From assembly GCA_030431635.1 (NCBI GenBank), contig JAUIIL010000005.1, positions 186,001 through 250,000 on the forward strand: a stretch of DNA of 64,000 nucleotides, in the 5' to 3' direction. The stretch is from Bacteriovoracia bacterium. Lineage in GTDB: Bacteria > Bdellovibrionota > Bacteriovoracia > Bacteriovoracales > Bacteriovoracaceae. Shown here piece by piece: positions 28,882-37,136 of this stretch (positions are counted from its first letter, which is position 1; every line of letters starts with the position of its first letter). The notes below the pieces were generated by a model. That model did no database searches, was not told the origin of the DNA, and saw only the letters and a list, made by a program, of their open reading frames with translations. Both the position numbers and the translations under genes were made by a program.

Positions 28882-29622
28882 TTATTTTATTTTAACTCTT
28901 ACTTTTAGTTCAAATGAGTTTTGGTTATCTGAAAATTCACTAAAATCTGTAAAGCGACTTGTATCAGTATAAACTTCTGTCTCTCTAGAAATATTAAGTT
29001 CACTAAAGTTCCACACACCTAAAATTTCAATGTTTTTACCAACTGGACAAGAAAGCTCTGTTGAGAGTCTCGTGGACTCGATTGAAAATCCTGTTCCTGC
29101 TTTTTTTCCATATTCTCCAGAAACACGCGCATTTAATGAAGGAGTAATTCTTTTTTCAATTCCAACAGAGTGTCTTAGTAATCGATAGAACCCATCCATA
29201 CTTCCGCCATCGATGACATTATCTTTTACTGCTGAAGGAAGTAATTCATAAGCTAGCTTAAGATCATTTTTTATACGAGCACTAACATCAAAAGAAACAG
29301 GAGCTACTGTTTTTTGAACTAAGTCGGCATCATAACAAAAAGCATTCACTTTAAAGACAACTAAAGTCTCACCAACTCTGGCCAAATTCCAATCTGGCTT
29401 TATCTCTATTTTTGATTTTCCATATCCTCTCTTATTTAATCTATAGTACTCACCTTCATAACCAAGCCTAATATTAGTATTGGTTAAAAGCTCAATTTTA
29501 AGATCTACATTTTCTCCTAGTTTGTCTCTAGCTGCAGTTGCTCCCGCTCCTACTTTTAGATCCATCACCTGAGAATAAGAGACCCCTATAATAAGAAATA
29601 AAATCATTGATAAAGTTTTCAT
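28882..29622 (-). CDS. Probable exported beta-rich protein
   Basis: About 246 residues. I take Met at 29622 because it begins a clean signal peptide (MKTLSMILFLIIGVSYS); an in-frame ATG at 29646 would add MRIAQKYC. Neither has a strong Shine-Dalgarno. The mature part alternates polar and apolar residues in strand-like fashion (for example NIRLGYEGEYYRLN and NSFELKVRVKIK at the end), which suggests a small outer-membrane barrel. It is paired with the downstream exported gene at 28167. No family is recognised. Confidence 0.55.
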   Translation of the reverse strand: MKTLSMILFLIIGVSYSQVMDLKVGAGATAARDKLGENVDLKIELLTNTNIRLGYEGEYYRLNKRGYGKSKIEIKPDWNLARVGETLVVFKVNAFCYDADLVQKTVAPVSFDVSARIKNDLKLAYELLPSAVKDNVIDGGSMDGFYRLLRHSVGIEKRITPSLNARVSGEYGKKAGTGFSIESTRLSTELSCPVGKNIEILGVWNFSELNISRETEVYTDTSRFTDFSEFSDNQNSFELKVRVKIK

Positions 29623-29718
29623 ACAATACTTCTGAGCAATCCTCATGCCAAAAGAAGAGAAGAGAAAAAGCTCTAAAGAAGTTATTGAGTGTTTAATCGG
29701 TGTTCAGTGTAAATTTCT

Positions 29719-29747
29719 TTGACACTCACGAATTGATTTTTTAGCTT
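29719..29747 (+). promoter_or_regulatory. Candidate hutI promoter, possibly leaderless
   Basis: A perfect -35 TTGACA (29719-29724) is followed after 17 bases by TAGCTT (29742-29747), a weak -10. The hutI ATG is at 29755, only seven bases on, and no Shine-Dalgarno precedes it. If this promoter is used the mRNA would start at or next to the ATG. Confidence 0.4.
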
Positions 29748-29754
29748 AATAGAT

Positions 29755-30978
29755 ATGATTAAGGTCTATAAAGATATCTCTCAACTCGCAACCCTTGAAG
29801 GGGCTTACCAAAAAGATGGTCGAAACCTGAATCCTCAAGATCTTACGCTGATTAATGATGGTTGCGTGGTTTTTGATTCAAAAGAAATCTTATGGGTAGG
29901 AAAAAGCTCTGATATACCAAAGGATTATTCAAATCTTCCTTATCAGTCTATGAAGGGAAAAACCCTGACTCCAGAGATTGTAGACTCTCACACTCATCTC
30001 ATTTTTGGGGGCGATCGTTCTGAAGAGTACGCCATGAGACTTAATGGAGAGGACTATCAAAAAATAGCTGAAGCAGGAGGAGGTATTCTCTCAACCTCCA
30101 GAGCAACAAATAATCTTTCTTCACAAGAGCTTTTCAAACTCTGTTGCCAAAGAATTGAGAGAATCTATTCTTATGGTATTGGTACTATTGAAATCAAAAG
30201 TGGTTACGGACTAAACCTTAATAAAGAAAAAGAACTGACACTTATTATTGATAAATTAAAAAAACACTACACTCCTAAAATACAAATTTTTAATACTTTT
30301 ATGCCTGCTCACGCTGTTGCCCCTGGTTTTAAAACAGGAAGTGAATACATAGAGAAAGTTGTCTTTCCACTCTTGGAAGAACTGGCTCCAATCAAGATTA
30401 TTGATGCCGTCGATATCTTTCACGAAAAAGGCTATTTCAACTCTCAAGATGTTGTTCTTCTTTTTGAAGAAGCAAAAAGATTAGGGCTTAAAATAAAATC
30501 ACACGCAGATGAATTTCAAAATAATAATGGAGCTTTACTCGCGAGCTCCTATCAAGCTGTCTCGGCCGATCATCTTTTAAGGATTTCAGAAGAAGGAATT
30601 AAAGAGCTTTCTCAATCAAAAACGGTAGCGACCCTACTGCCTGGAACTGCTTTTTTTCTGGGCAAAGAGCAGGTTAATGCAAGAAAATTACTTGATAAGG
30701 GAGTCAAAGTCGCCATGGCCAGTGATTACAATCCTGGTTCATGCCATTGTGATAACCTTCTTCTTTTGGCCTCTTTAGCTGCGCCTACTTACAAAATGAA
30801 TATTTGTGAACTTTGGTCGGCCATTACATTAAACTCTGCCCATGCTCTTGGGCTCAAAAAACAAGGGGCCGTCATAAAGGGACTCAAACCAAGATTTAGT
30901 TTGTTTGACACCAAAAACCTCAGTCAAATAACATACTCCTGGGGACGGAATTTTTCCCTCAACCATCTTTTTCATTAA
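29755..30978 (+). CDS. hutI: Imidazolonepropionase
   Basis: 407 residues, an amidohydrolase-fold enzyme that opens imidazolonepropionate to formiminoglutamate. The metal-binding DSHTHLIFGGDRSEEYAMRL block (about 76-95) is followed by GGGILSTS, IEIKSGYGL, the H-x-D segment KSHADEF, SADHLL and ASDYNPGSCH. All expected ligands appear present. It lies on the plus strand but is cut off from hutHU by two minus-strand genes and seems to have its own promoter. No hutG or hutF is in the window. Confidence 0.95.
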   Translation: MIKVYKDISQLATLEGAYQKDGRNLNPQDLTLINDGCVVFDSKEILWVGKSSDIPKDYSNLPYQSMKGKTLTPEIVDSHTHLIFGGDRSEEYAMRLNGEDYQKIAEAGGGILSTSRATNNLSSQELFKLCCQRIERIYSYGIGTIEIKSGYGLNLNKEKELTLIIDKLKKHYTPKIQIFNTFMPAHAVAPGFKTGSEYIEKVVFPLLEELAPIKIIDAVDIFHEKGYFNSQDVVLLFEEAKRLGLKIKSHADEFQNNNGALLASSYQAVSADHLLRISEEGIKELSQSKTVATLLPGTAFFLGKEQVNARKLLDKGVKVAMASDYNPGSCHCDNLLLLASLAAPTYKMNICELWSAITLNSAHALGLKKQGAVIKGLKPRFSLFDTKNLSQITYSWGRNFSLNHLFH

Positions 30979-31331
30979 TAAATATTTTTCATTCATAGTG
31001 ACTATTCAAAAGAAAGACTAAAAACGAGCTATTACTCTAGTGACCCTGTTGAGTACTTAATCTGACTTCAGGGCTCTACTTTTTTCAAGAGACTTGATTA
31101 GTATAGTGTTAAGCTCAGTTATTTCATTTTTTGTTTTTTTGTTGAAAATACTAATTGTTTAGAAACAATATTTTTTTATATCAGTTTTTAGCTGATCTTC
31201 CATTTTAAAACTCCAGAGTACTCTACTTGTGTTTTTTATCCTTTTTTATTTGTCGAAAATGCCTTGTTTCTAAGTATTTAAAATCTTAATTTGTGAATTT
31301 ATTTTATTTATGTGTAAATATTTTTCATTCA
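30979..31331 (+). repeat. 17-bp direct repeat, two copies
   Basis: TAAATATTTTTCATTCA occurs at 30979-30995 and 31315-31331. The first copy runs straight into TAGTGACTATTCAAAA. After the second, the related TAGTGACTAGTCAAAA starts about 35 bases later. In the second, TGACTAGTCA (31369-31378) is a perfect 10-bp palindrome. Low complexity makes chance likelier than in normal DNA, but the pairing of two elements is notable. Confidence 0.5.
31154..31177 (+). terminator. Possible weak terminator after hutI
   Basis: ATTGTTT-AG-AAACAAT (31154-31169) is followed by A and a run of T, the layout of an intrinsic terminator, but the stem is almost pure A/T. It lies 175 bases after the hutI stop. Confidence 0.3.
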
Positions 31332-32190
31332 CTTTGTTTTTAGTTTTATTAATTAAATTTATTTATAGTGACTAGTCAAAACTATTTGTATTTTTAGTGT
31401 GTTGGGCTCATTTTCTCTTTTTCCTTTCAATAAAGTAATGATTTTAATTTATAAATAATTATCATTTGCAAAAAAGGTTAATTTTTTTACTCTGGCTAAT
31501 GTTATACGTATATTTTATTGTTTTTCTTTTTTAAATAAAGCATATTTTGTTTACACCGGGAGAGGTAGTAATCCTTTGTCTTGAAAACATTTTTTATTTA
31601 TGAAAAATACCATTAAGCAGATTTTGCTCTCATGAATACAAATAACTTTTCCACTGCTCAGTGAAAAGTCTGTAACTCTTTGAAATTTCGACAAACATTT
31701 TTTAGTTAATCACGAAAAAACAAAAAAAATTTATACCTGATTAGCACTTATGAATTTTTTTTGTTGAGACAGAATACTCAAAACTAAATGAAAAATTAGA
31801 AAGTTATCTGTTTTTGCCCAAAGTTCAATAATTTTTACTTAATAACAAGCACTTGATCAATCTCATCAAAAAATTTTTGAAAAAGGACTCTTTTGAACAG
31901 AGGTGTGAATAAAAAAAATTTACTTAAAATACAATTTATTTATTTACGTCAAAAAAGAAGGATTAGCAAAAAAACTCATAGAGCAAACAAATACTATTAA
32001 CTCAAGTTCAAAAAGAAATTTCAGTCATCAATAATAGTCTCATCTCATTTTATGAAAACACTTCTAACTCATTGATTTTTTAATCAATAAAATTTATTTA
32101 CATAAGAGTGATCAAGTTTCATTTATGGTAGATCTAGGCGTGAAAATTTTTTTATTTACAATGGATAGTCATTTTAGAACGAAAATCTAG

Positions 32191-32754
32191 CTATTTCTCT
32201 TTTTTCCCCAGCCATTTGTTGAGTTTTGCCGTGAATTCAGGAGAGGAGAAGTCTGTTTCTCCAGTAACGACATCTACGACTTTGCCTTTGTGATAAATAA
32301 TAGACATGGGAATTTCTGAGATAAGGTATTTCGAAGTAACCTTCGATTCTTTATCGACCAGTACATCAAACTTGATATCATACTTTTGAATAGTCTTCTT
32401 AATGTTTTTTATTTGTTCTTCTTCATCACTGTTAACTCCCAAAATCTGAAGATCTTTTTTATCAAACATCGCTCTGAGTTTATTAAGCGAGGGAAACTCT
32501 TTCAAACAGGGAGTACACCAAGAAGCCCAAAAATTCATCAAAACAACAGGGGCCTTTATATCTTTAAAGGACAAGTTAGTGCCAACAAGATCTGGCAATG
32601 ATGTTTCATGAAACAAGTTTTCATAAAGACCAAACTTCTCCTTTGATTTTCCAAAAGAGCCAGCCTCAGAGTCAACAATTTCAAAAAAAAGCTGACCGGC
32701 CATAAAGCCGCTGAAGGAGAGAATAAGAAAAAGGAATGGAAAAAATTTCTTCAT
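32191..32754 (-). CDS. TlpA/ResA-like thioredoxin-fold protein
   Basis: 187 residues. An N-terminal hydrophobic segment (about 3-25) acts as a signal peptide or membrane anchor, so the protein faces the periplasm. The thioredoxin domain has NFWASWCTPCLKEFPSL with the redox pair in WCTPC. The cis-Pro loop is SEIPMSIIYHKGK. This is the TlpA/ResA pattern: membrane-tethered thiol-disulfide oxidoreductases used in cytochrome c maturation or general disulfide reduction. No cytochrome genes are nearby, so the substrate is unknown. It is divergent from the pseudopilin gene at 32792. Confidence 0.8.
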   Translation of the reverse strand: MKKFFPFLFLILSFSGFMAGQLFFEIVDSEAGSFGKSKEKFGLYENLFHETSLPDLVGTNLSFKDIKAPVVLMNFWASWCTPCLKEFPSLNKLRAMFDKKDLQILGVNSDEEEQIKNIKKTIQKYDIKFDVLVDKESKVTSKYLISEIPMSIIYHKGKVVDVVTGETDFSSPEFTAKLNKWLGKKEK

Positions 32755-32791
32755 TGTTTTATATCACTTCTCATTCACAATAATACTATAT

Positions 32792-33037
32792 ATGGGAAGT
32801 TTATTGAATTCAGGCAAAATCTTGCCGAGTCTTTATAAGTATAAGATAACAAAAGAAAGCAAACTCATCAATAACCAGAGTGGACAAACAATGGTTGAGT
32901 TTATCCTTCTCTTTTTAATCCTTGTTCTCATTTCTTTTTCTTTTATTAAAATACTCAACTTTAATTTAGCTAAATATTGGGTTGCCCTTGTCACGCTTAT
33001 CATAGACGACCCATCAGTCACTATTAATATCCCCTAA
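32792..33037 (+). CDS. TadE/Flp-like prepilin-type protein
   Basis: 81 residues. A 31-residue leader (MGSLLNSGKILPSLYK...) ends in NNQSG, followed by QTMVEFILLFLILVLISF. The Gly at -1 and Glu at +5 relative to the predicted cut fit the class III prepilin peptidase site. The single hydrophobic helix beginning VEF resembles TadE and Flp proteins. No tad/flp assembly genes are in the window, so it is an orphan. It is 12 bases upstream of glpK on the same strand. Function inferred from the leader motif only. Confidence 0.55.
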   Translation: MGSLLNSGKILPSLYKYKITKESKLINNQSGQTMVEFILLFLILVLISFSFIKILNFNLAKYWVALVTLIIDDPSVTINIP

Positions 33038-33049
33038 CAGAGGTTAAAG

Positions 33050-34516
33050 ATGAAAGGCTATATTCTTGCTCTCGATCAAGGTACCACTGGCTCGACGGCC
33101 TTAATCATCAATTGCCAAACAAAAAAAATTGAAGGTCAGTATAACAAGGAATTTCCTCAAATTTACCCCAAGCCAGGATGGGTTGAACATAATCTGAATG
33201 ACATATGGGAGTCTATGAAAGAGTCCATAGAAGGTGCTATTAAAAAATCTGGGATCAATCCATCTGATATTCTCTCTATTGGAATCACTAATCAAAGAGA
33301 AACAACATGTGCTTTCAACAATGATGGAGTCCCTTTTTGCCATGCCATTGTCTGGCAAGATAGAAGGACCGAAGAGTTTTGCCTGAAAAATAAAGATCAT
33401 GAAGCTCTCATAAAAGAGAAGACAGGACTCCCTCTGGACCCTTATTTTTCCGCTTCAAAAATGAATTGGATTAAAAAAAATGTTCTCAATCATTCAAAGG
33501 AAAAAGTTCTATTTGGCACTATCGACACATATCTTCTGTTTAAACTAACTCAAGGGAAAAGTTATTTTACAGAAACATCAAATGCTTCTCGTACAATGCT
33601 TATGAATTTAAAAACAGGCTACTGGGATAGCGAACTTTTAAGTCTTTTTGATATTCATGAAGAAGAGCTTCCCGTTATTAAAAATTCAATTGATTCTTTT
33701 GGCTCAACTTTGGGGCTAGGTTTTCTACCTGATGGAATTCAGATTCAATGTATGTTGGGAGATCAACAAGCTGCACTTTTTGGTCAAGCCGGACAAGATA
33801 AAGGTGATTTTAAATGTACGTATGGAACAGGGGCGTTTGCTTTGGCCAATACCGGCTATGATGTTATTCATACGAATGATGGTCTTATTACAACAGCAGC
33901 TTATTCATATGAAGGTAAAATACACTATGCCCTTGAAGGAGCCACTTATATTGCTGGGGCCAGCGTTCAGTGGTTAAGAGATAATCTTAATTTCTTCGAA
34001 AAATCTCATCAAATTGAAGAACTTGCTAAGAAAGCCACTGATGAATCTACGGAGAACTTAATTTTTCTTCCCTTTTTTACCGGTATCGCCTCTCCCTATT
34101 GGATTTCAAACGCCAAGGCCTCTATCATTGGCCTCACGAGAGATACTTCTAAAGAGCAAATTTCAAGAGCCTGCCTTGAAGGTATTGCCATGAGTATCAA
34201 CGATCTCATTCAAACTTTTCAAAAAAACTCTGAGGTTAAAACATTCAGTGTTGATGGAGGAGCTACCCAAAATGAATTTTTACTTCAAACACAGGCCAAC
34301 TTTTCAAAAGTTGTTGTAAACAGACCTTCAATCATCGAAACAACGGCATTTGGAGTCGCATTGGGTTGCCTGGTAAAGATGGGTGTTGTTAAAATGGATG
34401 AACTCAAATCTATATGGAAGCTTGATAAATCCTTTTCTCCTCAAGAAAATCTCACCTATTATGAAAAAAAATACTCTCAATGGAATCGTTTTATACAGGC
34501 TTACTATCTCTCTTAA
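33050..34516 (+). CDS. glpK: Glycerol kinase
   Basis: 488 residues, full length. It phosphorylates glycerol to sn-glycerol-3-phosphate. The FGGY-kinase signatures are present: LALDQGTTGSTALI (6-19), GITNQRETTCAF, WQDRRTEEFC and GDQQAALFGQA. FKCTYGTGAFALANTG and SVDGGATQNEFLLQ complete the ATP-binding core. It follows the prepilin-like gene by 12 bases and overlaps the convergent PilZ gene by four bases. No glpF or glpD is nearby. Confidence 0.95.
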   Translation: MKGYILALDQGTTGSTALIINCQTKKIEGQYNKEFPQIYPKPGWVEHNLNDIWESMKESIEGAIKKSGINPSDILSIGITNQRETTCAFNNDGVPFCHAIVWQDRRTEEFCLKNKDHEALIKEKTGLPLDPYFSASKMNWIKKNVLNHSKEKVLFGTIDTYLLFKLTQGKSYFTETSNASRTMLMNLKTGYWDSELLSLFDIHEEELPVIKNSIDSFGSTLGLGFLPDGIQIQCMLGDQQAALFGQAGQDKGDFKCTYGTGAFALANTGYDVIHTNDGLITTAAYSYEGKIHYALEGATYIAGASVQWLRDNLNFFEKSHQIEELAKKATDESTENLIFLPFFTGIASPYWISNAKASIIGLTRDTSKEQISRACLEGIAMSINDLIQTFQKNSEVKTFSVDGGATQNEFLLQTQANFSKVVVNRPSIIETTAFGVALGCLVKMGVVKMDELKSIWKLDKSFSPQENLTYYEKKYSQWNRFIQAYYLS

Positions 34517-35403
34517 GCAGCCTGAGGTGAATATTTTTTAAAATAGTCTAAAGAGTGCTTAAGAACAAACCTATCTATAGTATCCTGGTCTTTTTCATTA
34601 ATTGTTGTGAACTGTACTCCAACCCTTAATTCTCTTTCACTTTCAACAGATTCTTGAATCCACTTTATTCTTGCATCCGTCATGACTTCTCTACCTTCAA
34701 TAAAAATAGAAATATTTGAAAGCTCTTCTTCTAAAGAGAAATCGTAAAACTGACCTTCTACAAGAAAAGCTGCTCCACTACCGCTTATATTTATTAACTG
34801 ACAGAGGACTCTTTTTTCATGATAAGAGAATTGACCCGAAATATTCATCTCGGCTGATATATCTAAGCGAAAAAAATCTCTACGTTGGACTCGCCATATT
34901 TTATTGGGAATCGCAAGCTTTAATCTTTGCTTCTCATAATCAAGAACTGGTTTTTCAATGCTGAAAAAAACCAACCCCCTCTGTAGGTCCATTTTACAAC
35001 ACAGCTCTTGCTCTTTTTTTGAGACCAAGAGATTAAAATCAGACTTGGGCTCACACTCTAAGTAATATTTGTTCTTAAAAAAATGGATTGCTGAATGAAA
35101 AATGGAATCTTCACCTTTGTACCATAGGTTAACATGGTTTTTCTCTAGAACACTTTCTTTAAAAATACTCTCACAATCATTTACATTACTAATTTCTTGA
35201 AAATTTTCTTTTGTCGTTAGATGAGAGAACATCTCCCCAGATTTTATCTTATCCAATATTTTTTCCAAACTTATTGAAGGTCTCTCTACAACTATATCTA
35301 AATCTAAGTTTTCTTGATAGAGCTTGACTCCTTGAAGCTTAATTGCCTTCACAATTCCTTTTGGATCAATCGAAGCCTTTAAGTTAACAGCAACACCCAT
35401 CAT
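34513..35403 (-). CDS. PilZ-domain protein, probably 3' part of a frameshifted gene
   Basis: The 296 residues readable from ATG at 35403 contain a C-terminal PilZ domain (about 165-285): RVQRRDFFRLDISAEM gives the RxxxR c-di-GMP contact, and later come LINISGSGAAF (the (D/N)xSxxG motif) and RVGVQFTTI. That is a likely c-di-GMP receptor. Upstream of 35403 the same frame stays open for about 95 codons with no ATG, GTG or TTG start. The true start is therefore probably at 35699, in another frame across an A8 tract (T8 on the coding strand). The N-terminal part looks like an alpha/beta receiver-like domain. Confidence 0.75.
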   Translation of the reverse strand: MMGVAVNLKASIDPKGIVKAIKLQGVKLYQENLDLDIVVERPSISLEKILDKIKSGEMFSHLTTKENFQEISNVNDCESIFKESVLEKNHVNLWYKGEDSIFHSAIHFFKNKYYLECEPKSDFNLLVSKKEQELCCKMDLQRGLVFFSIEKPVLDYEKQRLKLAIPNKIWRVQRRDFFRLDISAEMNISGQFSYHEKRVLCQLINISGSGAAFLVEGQFYDFSLEEELSNISIFIEGREVMTDARIKWIQESVESERELRVGVQFTTINEKDQDTIDRFVLKHSLDYFKKYSPQAA

Positions 35404-35699
35404 TTGTAATATAGACTCTAGGTTTACGTGCTTAACGTAGCTAATTGTTACAATTTTAAAGTTTGAGCTTTCAGCTGATTCATGAAGAAAGTTAAGAAAA
35501 GAAACGACCTTTTGAAGAAAATCAAAGTTTGTTATAAAAATAACAACAATCAGGTCTTTTGATTCAAGAATTTCTTCAGCGACTTCATCACCATGAATGA
35601 ACTCATACGTATTTGCTTTAAGGCTTTTTTTCGTCAGCTGAAGAGATTGCTTAAGTTTTGAAAGCTTCCTATCTGAATAAAAAAAACGTCATTTATCAT
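35404..35699 (-). pseudogene. Out-of-frame 5' part of the PilZ gene
   Basis: ATG at 35699 begins MINDVFF seven bases after the radA stop, then meets T8 (35679-35686 on the minus strand). Read as is, the frame continues about 14 codons and stops. With nine T it would read MINDVFFYSDRKLSK and continue in frame through segments such as SKDLIVVIFITNFDFLQ and FKIVTISYVKHVN into the PilZ protein. Beta-alpha alternation suggests a response-regulator-like fold. It may be a sequencing error, a mutation, phase variation or slippage on the tract. Confidence 0.6.
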
Positions 35700-35706
35700 A
35701 ACTTCG

Positions 35707-37083
35707 TTATCGGTTATCAGAGCAAAACAATAAAGGAGCCTTTTTTTGAAAATAAACTCTTAACTGTTCAATATTATTTATTTTTAAAATTGACAAAAGC
35801 TTGTTAGGGCTCTCTTGTGTATTCGTTATCAACTGAGTAATACCCTCTCTTATAATCTTGTTTGATATTTCAGGGTCAAGTTCAATTTCAGAAATATCAC
35901 CTAGTAATCCCACTTCTCCGACAAAACAAGTATTAAGATTAAAACATAGTTTATGGTAAGAACTCAAAATAGCCATAATAATACAAAGATCACTTTCTCT
36001 CGAATTGAGTGTGAAATCTGATTTAATATTCAAGAAAATATCAAAATAAGAGAGTTTTAAGTCAAAATATTTTTCAATAATAGCAACAAGAATTTGCACC
36101 CTCGTATTCTCAATCCCATAACAAATCCTTTTCCCAAAAGAATTTTTATTCTCCACCACAAGAGCTTCTATTTCAAAAAGGAGTAAATGTTCATTTAACA
36201 ATTGGAAACCAAAACATGAACCAAATTTGCTTTCGAGTCTATTAAAAAAAATCCTCTTGTTAAAACGCTCCACAGGAAAAAGACCATTTTCTTTCATTTC
36301 AAAAAAACTGGTTATATCTGTTTTTCCGTATCTATTTTTCAAAGATTTGAACTCGCGAATAGGACTTTTATTTTTTCTCTCTAACCGAAAAACACTATCA
36401 ACTAAATGCTCTAATGTTTTAGGCCCTGCATTTTGGCCATCCTTTGTAATGTGGCCAACAAGGATAAAGGCCATTTTTTTCTCTTTCGCAAGATGCTGAA
36501 TATTTTGAACAACATCTTTTATTTGGATAATTGAGCCTAGGGGTGCGCTTACTTCTTCTGAATATGTCGTCTGAATGGAATCAATAACAATGAGTATTGG
36601 CTCCAGAGACAATATAACATTACGAATACTTTGAATTGAAGCCTCGTTAAGAAGAAGGAGGTTTTTATTGTTAATATTTAATCTTCTTGCTCTTTGGGCC
36701 ACTTCAAACTCATTTTCTTCCGAGCTTACATAAAGAATTTTTTTATTTTTATTTTTTTCAAAAATACTTTGGCAAAGCATGAGTAGGAATGTTGATTTTC
36801 CAATTCCAGGCTCTCCGCAAAGAAGAGAGGTTGAGCTATCAACAATACCTCCTCCAAAAATTTTTGCAATTTCTTTATTTGATATTTCAATCTTTTGAAA
36901 TTCTTTATGATCTAAACAATCAAGAAGTTTAATTGATTTTAAATTTTCTTTTTTTAAATTTGGGACTTCTTTTTTCAAATGACCTTCAAAAAAACTATTC
37001 CAAAGGTCACAACCAGGACACTTCCCCATCCATTTCGTTGATTGATAAAAGCAATTTTGACAATAAAATCCAAGTTTACTCAC
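35707..37083 (-). CDS. radA: DNA repair protein RadA (Sms)
   Basis: 458 residues. RadA is a RecA-like branch-migration helicase used in recombination repair. The start is GTG; no in-frame ATG lies just upstream. Zinc finger C8-C11-C22-C25 (YCQNC, KCPGC) is followed by Walker A GEPGIGKST (90-98) and the RadA-specific KNRYG motif (about 250). The C-terminal third is the Lon-protease-like domain. Its stop is 7 bases before the frameshifted PilZ gene's ATG on the same strand. The downstream gene is otherwise unrelated. Confidence 0.94.
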   Translation of the reverse strand: MSKLGFYCQNCFYQSTKWMGKCPGCDLWNSFFEGHLKKEVPNLKKENLKSIKLLDCLDHKEFQKIEISNKEIAKIFGGGIVDSSTSLLCGEPGIGKSTFLLMLCQSIFEKNKNKKILYVSSEENEFEVAQRARRLNINNKNLLLLNEASIQSIRNVILSLEPILIVIDSIQTTYSEEVSAPLGSIIQIKDVVQNIQHLAKEKKMAFILVGHITKDGQNAGPKTLEHLVDSVFRLERKNKSPIREFKSLKNRYGKTDITSFFEMKENGLFPVERFNKRIFFNRLESKFGSCFGFQLLNEHLLLFEIEALVVENKNSFGKRICYGIENTRVQILVAIIEKYFDLKLSYFDIFLNIKSDFTLNSRESDLCIIMAILSSYHKLCFNLNTCFVGEVGLLGDISEIELDPEISNKIIREGITQLITNTQESPNKLLSILKINNIEQLRVYFQKKAPLLFCSDNR

Positions 37084-37136
37084 ATCATAAAGTGGTGCAA
37101 GGTTAGAAAAAATACATCTATTCTAAAACATTGAAA

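Larger units (their letters stand above)
30979..32190. other. 1.2-kb very AT-rich gene-free region
   Basis: No credible open reading frame or RNA gene is seen here; by eye it is clearly richer in A and T than its surroundings. It contains a 17-bp direct repeat, TAAATATTTTTCATTCA (30979-30995 and 31315-31331). Each copy is associated with a second element, ATAGTGACTA-TCAAAA (from about 30995 and 31365). There are also several AT hairpins and one small GC island (about 31553-31577, CACCGGGAGAGG). It lies between hutI and the convergent TlpA-like gene. Decayed DNA, a protein-binding region or an unrecognised RNA are all possible. Confidence 0.5.

Noticed and set aside
32071-32088. ATTGATT-TTTT-AATCAAT as a terminator of the TlpA-like gene
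   Set aside because: It lies over 100 bases past the stop and has no U-tract on either strand, so it is only an inverted repeat.
30979-32190. Short ORFs in the AT-rich gap, such as ATG at about 31600
   Set aside because: They are only about ten codons long, with no ribosome site, and the composition does not look like coding DNA.
35707-37083. ATG start just upstream of radA
   Set aside because: The nearby ATG codons are out of frame; GTG at 37083 is the only in-frame choice that keeps the zinc finger.
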